A stretch of 64,000 nucleotides of DNA from an uncultured Roseibium sp. (lineage in GTDB: Bacteria; Pseudomonadota; Alphaproteobacteria; Rhizobiales; Stappiaceae), in NCBI RefSeq assembly GCF_947494555.1, contig NZ_CANLVF010000001.1, positions 186,001 through 250,000 of the forward strand, written 5' to 3'. Of the stretch, positions 1-8,061 are shown one piece after another. Under the pieces are notes generated by a model that searched no databases, was not told the origin of the DNA, and saw nothing but the letters and a program-made list of their open reading frames with translations. Positions within the stretch are counted from its first letter, which is position 1; each line of letters begins with the position of its first letter. The position numbers were made by a program, and so were the translations under genes.

Positions 1-126
1 AATGGAGATTATACGCGTGGCGTTGCTTCTCAATACAATCGGTGGCTTCAACAATACAGGTGGGGACAGGAAATAATGGATGTGATGTCCGCAATCGGAG
101 TGCGTGATGGAGTGCAGAGCGTATGA
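1..126 (+). CDS. C-terminal end of an unidentified protein (partial)
   Basis: An open frame runs from the first base of the window to TGA at 124-126 and encodes the last 41 residues of a protein that starts upstream. Its stop overlaps the ATG of the methyltransferase gene in an ATGA arrangement at 123-126, the same coupling seen at several later junctions of this cluster. The peptide is rich in Q, R, W and Y and ends in VRDGVQSV. I do not recognise a family from so short a tail. The overlap suggests it is the preceding gene of the same polysaccharide operon, but that is inference. Confidence 0.6.
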   Translation, partial: NGDYTRGVASQYNRWLQQYRWGQEIMDVMSAIGVRDGVQSV

Positions 127-974
127 ATTCTCCGGTTGTCATAGAAGATGCCGTTCGGCTCAAACCTGCTCCACTCGGCGGCGAGCGGCTTGCTCTGCTG
201 CAAAAGACGATCGGCCGCAATCGGTTCCTGCCGATCCCGCCACAGGAAGAGAATTTTGTCGGAGATGGCGATTATCTCGCCATCGGAATCGAATTTCTCG
301 GACACTTCATCGAGCTCGGCGGATTGCAGGAGCAAGAGCGTGTTCTTGATATCGGTTGCGGGATCGGCCGCATGGCCGTTCCGCTCACGCAGTATCTCGA
401 TCCGGAAAAGGGGCACTATACGGGCATCGACCCGGCGTCTCCCGGTATTCAATGGTGCACGCGGAACATTCGATCCGCTTATGAGAACTTCCGTTTCATG
501 CACCTCGATATCGCGAATGATCTCTACAATCCCAACGGTCATCTGCCCGGAACGGAGATCGCGCTTCCCTTCGCAGAAGGGTCCTTTGACTTCGCCATCA
601 TGACCTCAGTGGTTACTCATTTGCCGGCAAATGAGATCGAGCCCTATTTCCGTGAGATCGCAAGACTGCTTGCACCTGGCGGACGGCTGTTCGTGTCGGC
701 ATTTGTCATGGAACCTGAGAGCCAGCGCAACGCCCAAAACCTTACGCCGCGGATCCAGTTCCAGCGTCATGGAGAGGGGCCGGCCTGGTATGCCGATGCG
801 CAGGCGCCGCTTGCTGCGGTCGCATTTGACGACGGATTTCTCGATGCCTGCTTGCAGGCCACCGGGTTCGACATTGCCTTGAAAAAACTCGGACATTGGC
901 GCGGTCAGACAGGCAGCCGGCATTACCAGGACTTCTTTGTTGCCGTGAAATCGGCGCGGGGTCGTGCCGAATGA
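123..974 (+). CDS. Class I SAM-dependent methyltransferase
   Basis: The 283-residue protein carries the Rossmann SAM-binding motif I, VLDIGCGIGRMAVPL, at about residues 75-89. An acidic D follows in YTGIDPASPG, and a post-motif region FAIMTSVVTHLPANEIEPYFREIARLLAPGGRLF is typical of class I methyltransferases of the Methyltransf_11/25 type. It probably methylates a sugar or a nucleotide-sugar-derived glycan, because it is coupled by ATGA overlaps to an upstream gene and to the GT4 gene at 971. No signal peptide or membrane segment is visible, so the protein should be cytoplasmic. The ATG is fixed by the overlap with the preceding stop. The substrate cannot be read from the sequence. Confidence 0.88.
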   Translation: MNSPVVIEDAVRLKPAPLGGERLALLQKTIGRNRFLPIPPQEENFVGDGDYLAIGIEFLGHFIELGGLQEQERVLDIGCGIGRMAVPLTQYLDPEKGHYTGIDPASPGIQWCTRNIRSAYENFRFMHLDIANDLYNPNGHLPGTEIALPFAEGSFDFAIMTSVVTHLPANEIEPYFREIARLLAPGGRLFVSAFVMEPESQRNAQNLTPRIQFQRHGEGPAWYADAQAPLAAVAFDDGFLDACLQATGFDIALKKLGHWRGQTGSRHYQDFFVAVKSARGRAE

Positions 975-2227
975 AGGTTCTGGTCGTCGCGCATAACCAT
1001 CCCGATCTGCACCCGGGAGGCACAGAGACCGTCGCACTGGAACTGTCCAAGGCGTATCGGGACGCGGGACATCAGGCGCTCTTTGTCGGTGCAACAAACC
1101 ATCTGCACCGCGAGCCGCATCCAGGTACAAGTTTCCAGGCGATAAGCGACAGTGGTGACGAACTTCTGATGTGGGCCGGTCATTTCGACCGTTTCAACAT
1201 GAGCCAGATAGATCTTCGAGCCTTCGTTCCGGATATGACCGCACTGCTGGAGAGCTTTCGTCCGGATGTCGTGCACATCAACCACTTGATCCTTTTCGGC
1301 GTCGAACTGCCGGTGCTTATCCGCCGCGTTCTGCCTGACGTGCGCATCGTCATGACGCTTCACGATTATTATGCGATCTGCGCGAATGACGGTGTCCTGA
1401 TGAAAAATGCCGATGAGCCGTGCGCGGCAATGGGCCCCGGCGGATTGTGCAACTGCATCGAGGCGGCAAAGCCCAACGACATGCGTCTTCGCGAGCGCTT
1501 TATCAAGACACATCTTGAAGCCGTCGATCAGTTCGTCGCTCCCAGCAGCTTCCTGCGAGAGGTCTATATCCGATGGGGTCTTCCGGCGGACAAGATTTCG
1601 ATCATCCGCAATGGCCGGCCAGAGGTTCCACAGGCACCAAACAGGGCCGGAGATGATGATCCCAAACGGGTATTCGGCTTCTTCGGCAATCTGACCCCGT
1701 GGAAAGGTATCGAGGTGCTGCTGCGCGCTGCTGAACTTCTGATCGACAGGGAAGTCGACTTCGAAGTTCGCGTACATGGCGGTGCGCCATTCCAAAGTCC
1801 GGAATTCGTCGAGCGGATTGAAAAGCTGTTTGCGGCGACGGCTCCGAATGTCATCCGACATGGACCTTACAAGCCGCATGACGTGCCGGATCTCATCAGT
1901 GCGGTTGACTGGGTCGTCGTGCCGTCAGTCTGGTGGGAAAACGCACCTTTGGTGATTGCCGAGGCGCAGCAGCATGCGCGTCCGGTGATCACATCCGGTG
2001 TTGGTGGAATGGCCGAAGCCGTGAAAAACGGCGTCGACGGATTGCATGTTCGCAGGAATGATCCGGCGAGCCTTGCTGCAGCAATGAGAAACGCTGCGGA
2101 TGACGTGACGCTATACCGGAAGCTGTCCGCCAAAACCCAAAAACCTCCGACCGTTACGCAGGTGGCGGATCAGTATCTTCAATTGTTCGCCGGCAAGGCC
2201 CAAACCGCAAGCGACCCCGCAGCCTAG
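971..2227 (+). CDS. Glycosyltransferase family 4 (GT-B fold)
   Basis: The 418-residue protein begins MKVLVVAHNHPDLHPGGTE, the N-terminal GT4 acceptor-domain signature. Its C-terminal donor domain contains VFGFFGNLTPWKGIEVLL and the EX7E-type region VWWENAPLVIAEAQQHARP, followed by GVGGMAEAV, which together bind the nucleotide-sugar. The ATG at 971 overlaps the methyltransferase stop (ATGA). An in-frame start at 896 would add 25 residues unlike the family and was rejected. It is clearly paralogous to the GT4 encoded at 5267: both share the HPDL-GG(T/A)E start and the SVWWEN motif. The likely role is retaining sugar transfer to a lipid-linked or secreted polysaccharide at the inner face of the membrane. 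Donor and acceptor are unknown. Confidence 0.9.
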   Translation: MKVLVVAHNHPDLHPGGTETVALELSKAYRDAGHQALFVGATNHLHREPHPGTSFQAISDSGDELLMWAGHFDRFNMSQIDLRAFVPDMTALLESFRPDVVHINHLILFGVELPVLIRRVLPDVRIVMTLHDYYAICANDGVLMKNADEPCAAMGPGGLCNCIEAAKPNDMRLRERFIKTHLEAVDQFVAPSSFLREVYIRWGLPADKISIIRNGRPEVPQAPNRAGDDDPKRVFGFFGNLTPWKGIEVLLRAAELLIDREVDFEVRVHGGAPFQSPEFVERIEKLFAATAPNVIRHGPYKPHDVPDLISAVDWVVVPSVWWENAPLVIAEAQQHARPVITSGVGGMAEAVKNGVDGLHVRRNDPASLAAAMRNAADDVTLYRKLSAKTQKPPTVTQVADQYLQLFAGKAQTASDPAA

Positions 2228-2237
2228 CGAGACCGAC

Positions 2238-3002
2238 ATGACCGCAGCAAAGCTGGAAAACAGAGCTGAAAATTCCGAAGCTGACAAGAGTGAGGTCCCC
2301 AAGATCCAGGGACGCGTGGACGCGTTCGAAAACGGACGGCTGCTTGGCTGGGCATGGGACGCCGCCAATCCCGACGACCGTATGACCATTCACGTCTTTC
2401 ATGACGGTGAACGCGTCATGAGCAAACTTGCAGATACAAAGCGCATTGACCTGCAGCGGAACGGCATCGGCGACGGCGGTTATGCATTCGATCTCCAGCT
2501 TCCGCAGGCCGCCGCTTCGGCGCCGGAAGGCCTGTCGGTTGTGGCGGAGTCGCCGAAGGATGGCGTCCAACTGAAATTGCCGCGGCCGAGCGCGGAAGAA
2601 CGCGCCGCTGAAGCCGCGATCGCTTTGCCGCTCTCCATCGTGATGAAAAAGCTCGACCGGGTGATTTCGATCCAGGGGCAAAGCGCGCTTGGCCAGAGGG
2701 ATGCCACCGAACTCCTGAAGAAGACGACCAGCCGCATCGATGAGCTCGCATCAACCGAGGGCGAACTTGGCGAAGCACTGAAGATACTGAAGAACGGCCA
2801 GGGTGACCTAGCGCAACGCGTCAAGGAACTCGAGGTCTTCCTGTTGCGCTTCGACACGACGCTCAAGGGGTTTGACGATCGACTGATTGCGTTGGGAGAC
2901 CGGCACAAAAACAATCTCAAGGTTCATTTGCTGTTGCTTGCCGTTCTGCTCGGATTTGTCGGCGGTATGGTCTTTGCCGCCGCCGGTGGTTTGTGGAGCT
3001 AG
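2238..3002 (+). CDS. Membrane-anchored protein with N-terminal GWxW beta module
   Basis: This 254-residue protein has no enzyme motif that I recognise. Residues 25-85 form a module with ENGRLLGWAWDAANPDDR, a GW-x-W pattern followed by alternating hydrophobic strands. Similar modules accompany glycosyltransferases in alphaproteobacteria, and a related segment (VLSGWLLNPEDHVEAVYL) lies in the next gene. The middle, about residues 130-220, is charged and helical and probably forms a coiled coil. The C-terminus holds one hydrophobic segment, LLLLAVLLGFVGGMVFAAA, so the protein is probably tail-anchored with the bulk in the cytoplasm. It sits 10 bases after the GT4 gene and 3 bases before the next start. 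A scaffold for the glycosyltransferases is a guess. Confidence 0.7.
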   Translation: MTAAKLENRAENSEADKSEVPKIQGRVDAFENGRLLGWAWDAANPDDRMTIHVFHDGERVMSKLADTKRIDLQRNGIGDGGYAFDLQLPQAAASAPEGLSVVAESPKDGVQLKLPRPSAEERAAEAAIALPLSIVMKKLDRVISIQGQSALGQRDATELLKKTTSRIDELASTEGELGEALKILKNGQGDLAQRVKELEVFLLRFDTTLKGFDDRLIALGDRHKNNLKVHLLLLAVLLGFVGGMVFAAAGGLWS

Positions 3003-3005
3003 GAG

Positions 3006-5270
3006 ATGGAGCCGGTTGTCACTCTTGATGGCGCGCAGAAGCTTCCGGACGCTGGACTGGAACGCAAAAGCGCGTCGTCCGGTGCACCTGGCCAGCCCCA
3101 GCCGGTGCTGCCTCTCGATGGCCGCAGCGTTGTGTGTACAGCCATTGATCGGGACACTGTGCTGATCGCCGGTATTGGCGACAGCTTCGCACCACATCTT
3201 CAGGCGATCCTCAATGAAAGTGCGAAAGACACGGTCCCGTGTACGGTCCTCTCCCTTTCGGGAAAAACCAAGGGCGGCACCGGCCAGGTGCCGTTTGTTG
3301 CCGTTCTCTTCCTGCAATCGATTGCGGTGCCGAAACTCGAAAGAGTGACGATCCGAAGCAAGGGACATTCGCATCCCTATTCGGTCAAATACGGACCGGT
3401 GGCCTTCGAGGAGTTCCTCGGACTGGTCGCTGCAGCGGCCGCCCAGACGGAAACCGGTGTCGTCGATCTTCTGATCGATACCTTTTTTTCCGGGAAGGCC
3501 GACATCAAAAACCAGCAAGTTGCCGCAAAACTCCTTGGTCAGGTTGCCCGCCGAGACGGGTTTATCGAGATGCTGGGCCGGTTCGACGAGGGCGACTTTT
3601 ACATGCAAGGCTGGTCGAAAGACCTGCCTGCGGGCAGCAATCGTGTCTTCCTGTTCGACGGCTCGCTAAAGGTCGCCGACCTTTCCTGTTGTCTCTTTGA
3701 ACGGAAGGACACAGGCGGCAAGGCTTCGGGATTTGCCGGGATACTCGATCTGAATGACGGCCTGCCGTCCGCACCGGTACGAAGCCTTTTTTTCAGGGGG
3801 CGCAGCGGGTGGAACAAGGTCGACGTCCACGAAAGAGGAACAGTATCGGGCGCGCGTGCGCTGCCAGGCCTTATTCGTGCACTTCTTCCAAGACTGAACG
3901 CTGCGGGTGGATCCCGAGCCAAACTGGAGGCATCGACTCATCGGTTCGATGGCCGCGAAACGGTCAGCGAACTCGATGTTCCGGTCCGCGTCGGACTGGA
4001 TTTTTGTGCCGCAGCCGATCCGGACGGTGTTGTCCTTTCCGGATGGTTGTTGAACCCCGAGGATCACGTGGAGGCGGTCTATCTGCGCTCAGGGAGCGCC
4101 TCGTCGAGACTGGACAATGCGTGGACACCGCAGAAACGGCCCGACGTCTCCGAGGCATTCGAGGATCTTTCACCGTTCCTGGAAGGCGCCTCCGGGACGC
4201 ACCGCCATGGATTTCTCGTCTTCGTCCCCGGGATGGTCGGGAGCCAGGGCGAGATACCTTATCTCGAGGTTGTTCTGAAAGACGGACGTTCGGCCTATGC
4301 GCCACTTGCGCTTGGGCGAACGACGCTGCGATCGGCCCTGCGCCGTCTCGTGGCTGGACTTGATCCGGCCATCGCGTCCGAGACCGATATCATTGACCGC
4401 CAGTTCCTGCCTCTCTTGAGCGGTGTGGAAGCTGCCCGGCCATCGATCGAAAAGACAATCGATATCGGAACCGTGCCCGAGACAGCCACGAGAACAATTG
4501 TTGTCGGTCTCGATGATGCGATTGAAAAAGTCAGGACGCTTATACCTGTTCTTGCGCTCGATCCGTTCCTACGCGGAACGGCCGTTGTTCTGTCGGCGCG
4601 CTCGTCTGATCTGGCCGGCCAGCTTCAGGAAATCAAACGGCTTGCCGCGTTTTACAATTTGCCCGTCAGGGCCGTTGCGGGGGGCAATGTCGAAGACAAG
4701 CTGGACGCCCTCCAGATCGGCCTGGAAGCAGTGCATTCGGAAACCGTGATCTGCCTGAGTTCGAGTGTGATACCGCTTGCGCCCGGATGGCTCGAGCCAC
4801 TCGTTTCAAAGTTCGAGAGCCAGGAAAGCCGCTGCCTGGTTACACCGACAATTCTTTACGAAGATGACACGATCCGTTGGGCGGGGACCTGGATCGACAA
4901 GGATGCCGGTGACCTTGTCGTCAAGCAGCACTATGTCGGATATCCGCGCAGGACACTGATGGGTGCTGAAAGCTGTGAAGTCGTTGCGGCGACGTTCGAC
5001 TGTTGCGTCCTGCCAAAAGACGCATTGTCCGAAGCTGGCGGGTTCGCCCGTCACTATCTGGGCACCGACGAGAAAGGTATGGACGCGACCCTGAAACTGC
5101 GCGCTGCCGGACTGAAGTCCTATTGGGTTCCGCAAGTTGAAATGGTTCACCCCGAAGACGGCCACGGGAGCGAGCGGTTGTGGCACAAGCTGGTCAATCA
5201 GCACGACAAGAAGCAGTTCGAACGTCTTTGGCAACCCGCACTCGCAGATTTGAGGGAGGGAGCATCATGA
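3006..5270 (+). CDS. Large multidomain protein with C-terminal GT2-like domain lacking DxD
   Basis: The 754-residue product has an unassigned N-terminal half. A GW-type beta module (GVVLSGWLLNPEDHVEAVYL) follows near residues 340-360. The C-terminal domain, about residues 490-735, has GT-A family 2 architecture: PGWLEPLVSKF, the tail SEAGGFARHYLGTDEKGMDATLKLRAAGLKSYWVP and a terminal histidine region. The metal-binding DxD expected before PGWL is replaced by serines (LSSSVIPLAPGWL, S585-S587), so catalysis by the normal metal-dependent route is doubtful. An AGGAG site lies directly before the ATG, and the stop overlaps the next ATG (ATGA at 5267-5270). It could be a non-catalytic partner of the neighbouring transferases or a divergent GT2. 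Confidence 0.72.
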   Translation: MEPVVTLDGAQKLPDAGLERKSASSGAPGQPQPVLPLDGRSVVCTAIDRDTVLIAGIGDSFAPHLQAILNESAKDTVPCTVLSLSGKTKGGTGQVPFVAVLFLQSIAVPKLERVTIRSKGHSHPYSVKYGPVAFEEFLGLVAAAAAQTETGVVDLLIDTFFSGKADIKNQQVAAKLLGQVARRDGFIEMLGRFDEGDFYMQGWSKDLPAGSNRVFLFDGSLKVADLSCCLFERKDTGGKASGFAGILDLNDGLPSAPVRSLFFRGRSGWNKVDVHERGTVSGARALPGLIRALLPRLNAAGGSRAKLEASTHRFDGRETVSELDVPVRVGLDFCAAADPDGVVLSGWLLNPEDHVEAVYLRSGSASSRLDNAWTPQKRPDVSEAFEDLSPFLEGASGTHRHGFLVFVPGMVGSQGEIPYLEVVLKDGRSAYAPLALGRTTLRSALRRLVAGLDPAIASETDIIDRQFLPLLSGVEAARPSIEKTIDIGTVPETATRTIVVGLDDAIEKVRTLIPVLALDPFLRGTAVVLSARSSDLAGQLQEIKRLAAFYNLPVRAVAGGNVEDKLDALQIGLEAVHSETVICLSSSVIPLAPGWLEPLVSKFESQESRCLVTPTILYEDDTIRWAGTWIDKDAGDLVVKQHYVGYPRRTLMGAESCEVVAATFDCCVLPKDALSEAGGFARHYLGTDEKGMDATLKLRAAGLKSYWVPQVEMVHPEDGHGSERLWHKLVNQHDKKQFERLWQPALADLREGAS

Positions 5271-6616
5271 GCACTGCTGCTTCCTCGCAGGAGCGTTCTC
5301 CAAACGAAACCTTGCGGGTTCTCGTGATCTCACACGGTCATCCCGATCTGTCTCTTGGCGGTGCGGAAGTTGCCTCCTACAATCTGCATGCGGGTCTGAA
5401 GACGGTATCGGGATCGCAGTCCTTTTTCCTGGCCCGGGTCGGAGACACCTATCCCCGGCACGGCAGGTCAGCGCTTATGGGTGTCGCTGATGCGGAAGAT
5501 GAACTGCTGTTTCACGCCGACGAATATGATCCCTTTCTGATATCGAACCGCAATACAGGTGACCTGCAATCGGACCTGCGCCGTTTCGCCCGCTCTCTCA
5601 ATCCGGACGTGGTGCATTTTCACCATTTCATCGGAATGGGACTGGAAGCACTTCATGTCGTGCGTGACACGTTGCCAAATGCGGTCATCGTCGTAACGCT
5701 GCACGAGTTTCTCTCCATTTGTCATCACCACGGTCAAATGGTCAAAACGGGAACGCATGCACTTTGCCGCTCAGCGTCGCCGATTGCCTGCCATGGCTGT
5801 TTTCCCGAAATTTCACCGGGCACGTTTTTACGCCGAAAGCAATTTGTTCAGTCGATGCTGAATCTTGCGGATGCATTCATTACGCCAAGCCGGTTTCTTG
5901 CGGAAAGATATGAGCAGTGGGGTCTTGCGGGCGGCAAGATTTCGGTGATTGAAAACGGCCTGAACGTATCGGAAAAAGCAGCGCCCAGGCGGTTGAAAAC
6001 GAGCGACGAACGTCGCTCGCGCTTTGCATTCTTCGGGCAAATGACACCCTACAAGGGCGTTGACGTTCTGCTGGATGCTGTCCAGCGCATACCGGAAGCG
6101 GTTTGGGGCGACGATACCTCTGTCACGATTTTCGGCGGCAATCTCGAGCGCCAGCCTGAAGCCTTCCGTTACAAGATTGCAGACCTGATCGAGAAGACAG
6201 GAGACCGTATCCGGTTCGCAGGTGCCTACCAGAACAAGGACATGCCCTCCCTGATGCGCCAGGTTGACTGGGTCCTCATGCCCTCCGTCTGGTGGGAAAA
6301 TTCACCCGTTATCATCCAGGAAGCCTTTTTTCACGGAAGGCCCCTGATTTGCAGCGGCATCGGCGGTATGGCCGAAAAGGTGCGCGACGGTGTCGACGGA
6401 CTGCATTTCCTGGCCTCCAGTCCGGAAGACCTGGCGGATCGAATGACGGAAGCTCTGGAGAACAAGGATCTGTGGGGCACTTTGCGGTCAAACATCGAAG
6501 CTCCGCTCGACTACAAGGACTGCGCACAAAAGCACCTTAATTTTTATCGCTCGATCATGGGTACGCGCTATGCCAAGGCACCCGCGCTGCCGGATGATTT
6601 CCAAGAGAGCGCATAA
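5267..6616 (+). CDS. Glycosyltransferase family 4 (paralogue of the 971-2227 product)
   Basis: The 449-residue protein has the GT4 N-terminal signature LRVLVISHGHPDLSLGGAE. Its donor-binding domain contains RFAFFGQMTPYKGVDVLLDAV and VWWENSPVIIQEAFFHGRP, then GIGGMAEKV. The start is the ATG at 5267, which overlaps the preceding TGA and follows GGGAGGG. A longer in-frame start at 5180 lies entirely inside the upstream gene and was rejected. The CHHHGQMVKTGTHALC segment has cysteines and histidines at the position where the sister protein has CANDGVLMKNADEPC, so both share a Cys-containing insertion that may be structural. The role is sugar transfer in polysaccharide assembly, with unknown specificity. 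Confidence 0.9.
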   Translation: MSTAASSQERSPNETLRVLVISHGHPDLSLGGAEVASYNLHAGLKTVSGSQSFFLARVGDTYPRHGRSALMGVADAEDELLFHADEYDPFLISNRNTGDLQSDLRRFARSLNPDVVHFHHFIGMGLEALHVVRDTLPNAVIVVTLHEFLSICHHHGQMVKTGTHALCRSASPIACHGCFPEISPGTFLRRKQFVQSMLNLADAFITPSRFLAERYEQWGLAGGKISVIENGLNVSEKAAPRRLKTSDERRSRFAFFGQMTPYKGVDVLLDAVQRIPEAVWGDDTSVTIFGGNLERQPEAFRYKIADLIEKTGDRIRFAGAYQNKDMPSLMRQVDWVLMPSVWWENSPVIIQEAFFHGRPLICSGIGGMAEKVRDGVDGLHFLASSPEDLADRMTEALENKDLWGTLRSNIEAPLDYKDCAQKHLNFYRSIMGTRYAKAPALPDDFQESA

Positions 6617-6637
6617 CGCTTCATAAAAGGAAAATGC

Positions 6638-7828
6638 ATGGCACGCGTTTTGGTGATGATACCGTCCGGCGAAGTTTATGATCACGATAATGTTCGTTGG
6701 TACAAGTATCAGGACGTTCAAAGGAGCATCAATCACTACCACAATATCGGCGACGCCTTTGTATTTGATTCGACACTGAAACTTCTCAAATTCACGCAAC
6801 TGCGCACGCTGACGATCAATCAGTTCGTTGAGGAGGATGTCGACCGCCTGCGGTCGGAATTCGACTATGTCGTTCTGCGCGGCTCGAACTACATTCATAG
6901 CGATATGAACTGGGAGTGTGCCGAACAGGTACTCAAGAGGCTGGGGCTTCCTGTTCTTGCCTTCGGCATCGGTGCGCAAGCGCCTGTGAACGGCAAGATC
7001 GAGCTATCTGAATCCACTAAAAATGTCTTGAGGATCATTGGTGACTCGACACAAAGCATTGGCGTCAGAGGCGCTTACACGGCGCAGGTTCTTTGGGATC
7101 TGGGCATTCGTAATACCAGGATCATCGGCTGTCCGACCGCATTTCGGAAGAACAACCCGGACCTCAAAATCACGCTCCCGAAGGTCGAAAACCTCAAAAA
7201 GGTCGGGTTGACCATCCGGCGGGAAGTGTCTCCGGCCTATGCCAAGGACATCAAGCAATATCTGACGTTCCACCGCGACCTTGTGAAGTCCTTTGCAAGC
7301 CGGTTCGACACCACGTTGTTCGCGCAGGGCGAAGTTGAGGAAAAGAAGCTTGTTCTTGGAACCGACGAGCAGAAGGAAGAAGCCATTGAGGCCCTGAAGA
7401 AGAATGCCTGGGTGGGCGAGTGGTACCTGGACGAGGAAATCGAGCGGCTCTATCGGTCCCGCCTGTTCTATTCCGACGTGGTCGCCGATTACGACGCCGC
7501 AGTCAGCGCCTGCGATCTTGTTCTCGGTTACCGACTGCACGGAAATCTCATGGCGTTGGCCAATGGTGTTCCGTCCATTTATTTCACATATGACAGCCGG
7601 ACGCGTGAATTTGCCGACACATTCAAGATCCCGCGTTTCGATGTTTTTTCCGCGAAGGTCTTCCGGTTGAGCGATTACTGGGACCCGTCTTGCTTCGACC
7701 CATTCAATGGCGCGTATCGGCATGTCTATGCTGCGATGCATCAATTCCTTGAGGAAAATAAAATCCCAAATCGAATGCTGGGGAATGAGTTTGTTTTGGA
7801 CGAAAAAAGGATGGCTGCTGCTCAGTAG
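6638..7828 (+). CDS. Polysaccharide pyruvyl transferase family protein
   Basis: The 396-residue protein matches the WcaK/CsaB pyruvyl transferase fold. It has an N-terminal NIGDAFVFDSTLKLL (NxGD) motif, a central VLRGSNYIHSD, LAFGIGAQAP and SIGVRGAYTAQVLWDLGI, and the C-terminal motif LGYRLHGNLMALANGVPSIYF, which contains the conserved RxHG. Members use phosphoenolpyruvate to add pyruvate ketals to sugars and so give anionic polysaccharide; some relatives act on other glycans. AAAAGGA precedes the ATG. A second ATG four bases upstream is out of frame. It pairs with a paralogue at 12441, which suggests two pyruvylation steps or two acceptor sites. The gene ends the first block of the cluster, since an AT-rich gap follows. 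Confidence 0.85.
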   Translation: MARVLVMIPSGEVYDHDNVRWYKYQDVQRSINHYHNIGDAFVFDSTLKLLKFTQLRTLTINQFVEEDVDRLRSEFDYVVLRGSNYIHSDMNWECAEQVLKRLGLPVLAFGIGAQAPVNGKIELSESTKNVLRIIGDSTQSIGVRGAYTAQVLWDLGIRNTRIIGCPTAFRKNNPDLKITLPKVENLKKVGLTIRREVSPAYAKDIKQYLTFHRDLVKSFASRFDTTLFAQGEVEEKKLVLGTDEQKEEAIEALKKNAWVGEWYLDEEIERLYRSRLFYSDVVADYDAAVSACDLVLGYRLHGNLMALANGVPSIYFTYDSRTREFADTFKIPRFDVFSAKVFRLSDYWDPSCFDPFNGAYRHVYAAMHQFLEENKIPNRMLGNEFVLDEKRMAAAQ

Positions 7829-8061
7829 GACTTTAATATTTAGAAATTACAAATAAAATAAAAGTAATACGGAAATTAATTTCCCGTATATACGTATAAA
7901 AATTATTTAAATTACACTAAATACATAAAAAAACTTGAATTTTACTCTGCTGCGTCGCATTATGGTCACAAATTCACGCGATTTTTTGATCGTGTACTTG
8001 GTCATCATGCGAGGGCATTTCTCGGGAAATAGCCGATGCATCGCAGATTTTGGGGGCTCTT
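7829..8061. promoter_or_regulatory. AT-rich intergenic segment with palindromes, probable promoter region
   Basis: These 233 bases carry no gene. The first 110 or so bases are strikingly AT-rich against a GC-rich background. They include an imperfect inverted repeat at 7869-7887 (ACGGAAATT paired with AATTTCCCGT, one bulged base) and a 10-bp perfect palindrome TATACGTATA at 7889-7898. The position, between the pyruvyl transferase gene and the gene at 8062, suggests transcription termination and a fresh promoter, or a binding site for a nucleoid or regulatory protein. No clean sigma-70 pair could be chosen with confidence. GGGGG at 8052-8056 serves as ribosome site for the downstream gene. Confidence 0.45.

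Noticed and set aside
923..1879. 318-codon open frame on the minus strand
   Set aside because: It lies opposite the GT4 gene and has no recognisable domain.
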